Under the pieces are notes generated by a model. That model was not told where the DNA came from, did not search any database, and worked only from the letters and a program-made list of their open reading frames with translations. This document shows positions 62,211 through 64,000 of a stretch of DNA of 64,000 bases, piece after piece. Origin of the DNA: JAEULH01 sp963805915 (lineage in GTDB: Bacteria; Pseudomonadota; Alphaproteobacteria; Rhodospirillales; Defluviicoccaceae); NCBI GenBank assembly GCA_963805915.1, contig CAWDWD010000018.1, positions 124,001 to 188,000 of the forward strand, given 5' to 3'. Made by a program: the position numbers and the translations under genes. The first letter of the stretch is position 1; every line of letters starts with the position of its first letter.

Positions 62211-62373
62211 ATCGTTTCCTGATGCAAAACAGTGTGTTACTGGCCCAGTGCCGCAGCCGGATGGTAAATCAACAATAGCCGTTTGTGGTTCATCCGTCCA
62301 CCCGGGGATTGCTTTTCCAAATGTAGCTCTTTTCTCCTTAAAGAGATGGACCTCAACGAAGCGTGAAACAACG

Positions 62374-63006
62374 ATGGGCCTCATTCTATTCGGGATAATG
62401 ATGGTGCTGCCGATCATGGAGATCGCGGTCTTCATCGTCGTCGGCAAGAGCATCGGTCTTTGGCCGACGCTGATCGGCATCGCGCTGACCGCGCTGATTG
62501 GCAGCGCGATCATTCGCCATCAGGGCGTCGGCATCGTCGCCAGCGCCAGGCGGAACTTGGCTGCCGGTGAGGTCCCGGTCGGCGAGGTGCTCGAAGGCTT
62601 AGCGTTGCTGATCGCCGGCGCGCTGCTTGTCACCCCCGGTTTTGTCACCGATACCCTCGGCTTTCTGCTGCTGGTGCCGACGCTGCGGCGCGCGATGGCG
62701 CAAGCCGTCGTCGGGCGGGTGACGCGGCGTGGCGGAACCCACGTGTTACGCACGGCCGATCCGCGAGGCGATTTCGAAGGGGGCGGGTTCGCCGGCGAAT
62801 CGGTGCATTCCCACGGACATCCTCACGGCGGGCCGGGGTGGCCGGGCGCAGCTCCGCGCGCAAACTCTGGTGCCGCAGGCGTCGGCGCGGGCGTGGTGAT
62901 CGATGGCGAATGGCGCGATCTCGATGACCACGTGTCCCCTGACGGCAACGATATGTCAAAAGAGGCACACGATCGGCGTGGCACGCAGACCGATGATCGC
63001 CCCTGA
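62374..63006 (+). CDS. fxsA: FxsA cytoplasmic membrane protein
   Basis: 210 residues. Membrane helices at 2-25 and 29-47 (PIMEIAVFIVVGKSIGLWPT) and 80-105 (LLIAGALLVTPGFVTDTLGF) match FxsA, which lessens F-plasmid exclusion of phage T7 in E. coli. The His/Gly/Pro-rich tail (SVHSHGHPHGGPGWPGAAP) is longer than in E. coli and could bind metal. Start chosen at the family MGLILFG. Confidence 0.88.
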   Translation: MGLILFGIMMVLPIMEIAVFIVVGKSIGLWPTLIGIALTALIGSAIIRHQGVGIVASARRNLAAGEVPVGEVLEGLALLIAGALLVTPGFVTDTLGFLLLVPTLRRAMAQAVVGRVTRRGGTHVLRTADPRGDFEGGGFAGESVHSHGHPHGGPGWPGAAPRANSGAAGVGAGVVIDGEWRDLDDHVSPDGNDMSKEAHDRRGTQTDDRP

Positions 63007-63127
63007 AGCCGACGAAGAGAGGCTCCGCTCCCTACCGGTTGGTTTGTTACCTGCCCGAAACTTCAGAGGGCGCGGCCTTGCGTCCGTTTTCCATGTCAGT
63101 TAGCCACGAACATTCAGCAATAAGGGG

Positions 63128-63652
63128 ATGACCATGAGCGACGAAATCAACGCGACCGCCGAAGGCACGGCCAAGGGCAACGGCGGGACCGCGCCCCAGC
63201 CGCCGCTGATCGTCAACGCCCAGTATATCAAGGATCTGTCGTTCGAAGCGCCGAACACGCCGAACGTGTTCACCCAGATGCAGCAGGGTCAGCCGGACAT
63301 CACCGTCAATGTCGACGTCCAGGCCCGCGCCCTGGAAGCGCCGATCTATGAGGTCGTGCTTAACGTCCGCGCCGATTGCAAGGCCGCCGACACCCAGGCC
63401 TTTCTCGTCGAGCTGTCCTACGGCGGGGTGTTCACCCTCAACGTGCCGCAAGAGAACGTCCATCCGGTGCTCCTGATCGAGTGCCCGCGCCTGCTGTTCC
63501 CATTTGCCCGCCAGATCGTCTCGAACGCCACCGTCAGCGGCGGCTTCCTGCCGCTGATGCTCGGCCCGATCGACTTCGTCGCCCTCTATCAGCGGCAGAT
63601 GGAAGAGGCCCAGGTCGCCCCGGCCGCCACCCCGACCCCCCCGTCGGCTTAA
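63128..63652 (+). CDS. secB: Protein-export chaperone SecB
   Basis: 174 residues (or 172 from the second ATG). Family core: PLIVNAQYIKDLSFEAPNTP, then VLNVRADCKAADTQAFLVEL and the late CPRLLFPFARQIVSNATVSG, followed by PIDFVALYQRQM. It forms a tetramer that holds preproteins for SecA. Located 121 bp after fxsA. Confidence 0.96.
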   Translation: MTMSDEINATAEGTAKGNGGTAPQPPLIVNAQYIKDLSFEAPNTPNVFTQMQQGQPDITVNVDVQARALEAPIYEVVLNVRADCKAADTQAFLVELSYGGVFTLNVPQENVHPVLLIECPRLLFPFARQIVSNATVSGGFLPLMLGPIDFVALYQRQMEEAQVAPAATPTPPSA

Positions 63653-63673
63653 CCGCGACCAAGCCACACCGTC

Positions 63674-63697
63674 ATGGCCGGGCGCCGCCCCGGCCAT
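63674..63697. terminator. Hairpin between convergent secB and dnaQ
   Basis: ATGGCCGGG and CCCGGCCAT form a perfect 9-bp stem with a 6-base loop, 22 bp past secB and 35 bp from the dnaQ stop. It lacks a T run, but the symmetric place suggests a bidirectional transcription boundary. Confidence 0.5.
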
Positions 63698-63731
63698 CCG
63701 CGCCTCGCCTCAGAAGCGGTGCCTTCGCATC

Positions 63732-64000
63732 CTACCCCCGGAGCTGCGTCCACAAAGGCTGAGTCAGGCGGGAAAGAAACGCCGCGTGGGCGGCGGCTTC
63801 GGAGGGGGTGGGCTGGATCAGGATGGGCGCACGGGCGATGGCGGCGGCGTTGGCGGCGGTGGTCCGCCTCGCCGCGACCAGGCCGAGGTCGGGCTGGCGG
63901 CCCCCGATCAACTCCAGGTAAACCACCGCGAGAAGCTGGGAGTCCTTCAGCGCACCGTGGAAGGCGCGGTCACTTAGGTCGACCTCGTAGCGCCGGCACA
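63732..64000 (-). CDS. dnaQ: DNA polymerase III epsilon subunit (DnaQ), C-terminal part
   Basis: Minus-strand frame open to the window edge. The visible residues CRRYEVDLSDRAFHGALKD then SQLLAVVYLELIGGRQPDLG match the ExoIII region of DnaQ, including the His-x4-Asp that helps bind catalytic metals. The C-terminal tail binds the polymerase alpha subunit. The N-terminal ~150 residues lie outside the window. A dnaQ-secB convergent pair is common in alphaproteobacteria. Confidence 0.85.
   Translation of the reverse strand, partial: CRRYEVDLSDRAFHGALKDSQLLAVVYLELIGGRQPDLGLVAARRTTAANAAAIARAPILIQPTPSEAAAHAAFLSRLTQPLWTQLRG

Noticed and set aside
1..64000. CRISPR arrays, tRNA or rRNA genes
   Set aside because: No regularly spaced repeats and no tRNA-like TTCGA arm contexts or rRNA segments were seen in the intergenic regions by eye; a dedicated tRNA scan was not possible.

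Overview
The window is GC-rich (roughly two thirds G+C by eye) chromosomal DNA from a flagellated alphaproteobacterium, most likely Rhodospirillales or a close relative. This rests on gene content and order: a FlaF-type flagellar regulator, a FlgJ that is only the rod-binding domain, the fxsA / tim44-mltA / secB neighbourhood, the hisB-DUF2628-hisHAFE cluster divergent from hslVU, argJ-mutT beside secA, and a ccmABCD / ccmEFGHI system I cytochrome c maturation cluster. No rRNA, tRNA or CRISPR array was found.

Layout. 1-6447: end of a ChaN-like gene, then a minus-strand flagellar hook/P-ring operon flgI-flgJ-flgN-like-flgK-flgL-flaF. 6699-8909: a frameshifted SAM methyltransferase, a potassium channel and a small lipoprotein. 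8991-12434: a rearranged island in which a panE-like ketopantoate reductase gene has lost its middle and is replaced by IS6-family copies bracketing a sulfotransferase. 12479-17184: mutT, argJ, secA. 17385-21502: a Kef-type antiporter, a DUF2971 gene and a complete, freshly duplicated-target IS1595-family element. 21523-24185: AI-2E exporter, two SYLF (YSC84) proteins and an orphan. 25083-30897: a short exopolysaccharide segment (beta-helix secreted protein, Wzc-like tyrosine kinase with an 11-G tract, Wzx-like flippase, Cys-rich small protein). 31230-34346: Nudix hydrolase, pgk, a DgcZ-like diguanylate cyclase.

34361-41405: cytochrome c maturation genes, with an apparent frameshift in ccmG. 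41590-47111: trkH, HIT protein and histidine genes. 47317-49181: hslVU. 49304-52595: a PepSY protein, response regulator and histidine kinase facing a cytochrome b561 and second PepSY protein. 52791-56432: a TetR-regulated periplasmic adaptor / FtsX-type permease / ATPase exporter with a clear palindromic operator. 56623-61462: smr, the lutABC lactate oxidation genes, mltA. 61518-64000: tim44-like gene, fxsA, secB and the 3' end of dnaQ.

Nothing here is a clear new defence or biosynthetic system. The most notable items are the panE-disrupting sulfotransferase island, the poly-G tract in the polysaccharide kinase gene, a DgcZ-type cyclase whose zinc site is eroded, the PepSY/two-component/cytochrome b module, and three single-base frameshifts (methyltransferase, ccmG, one IS copy) that need read-level confirmation.
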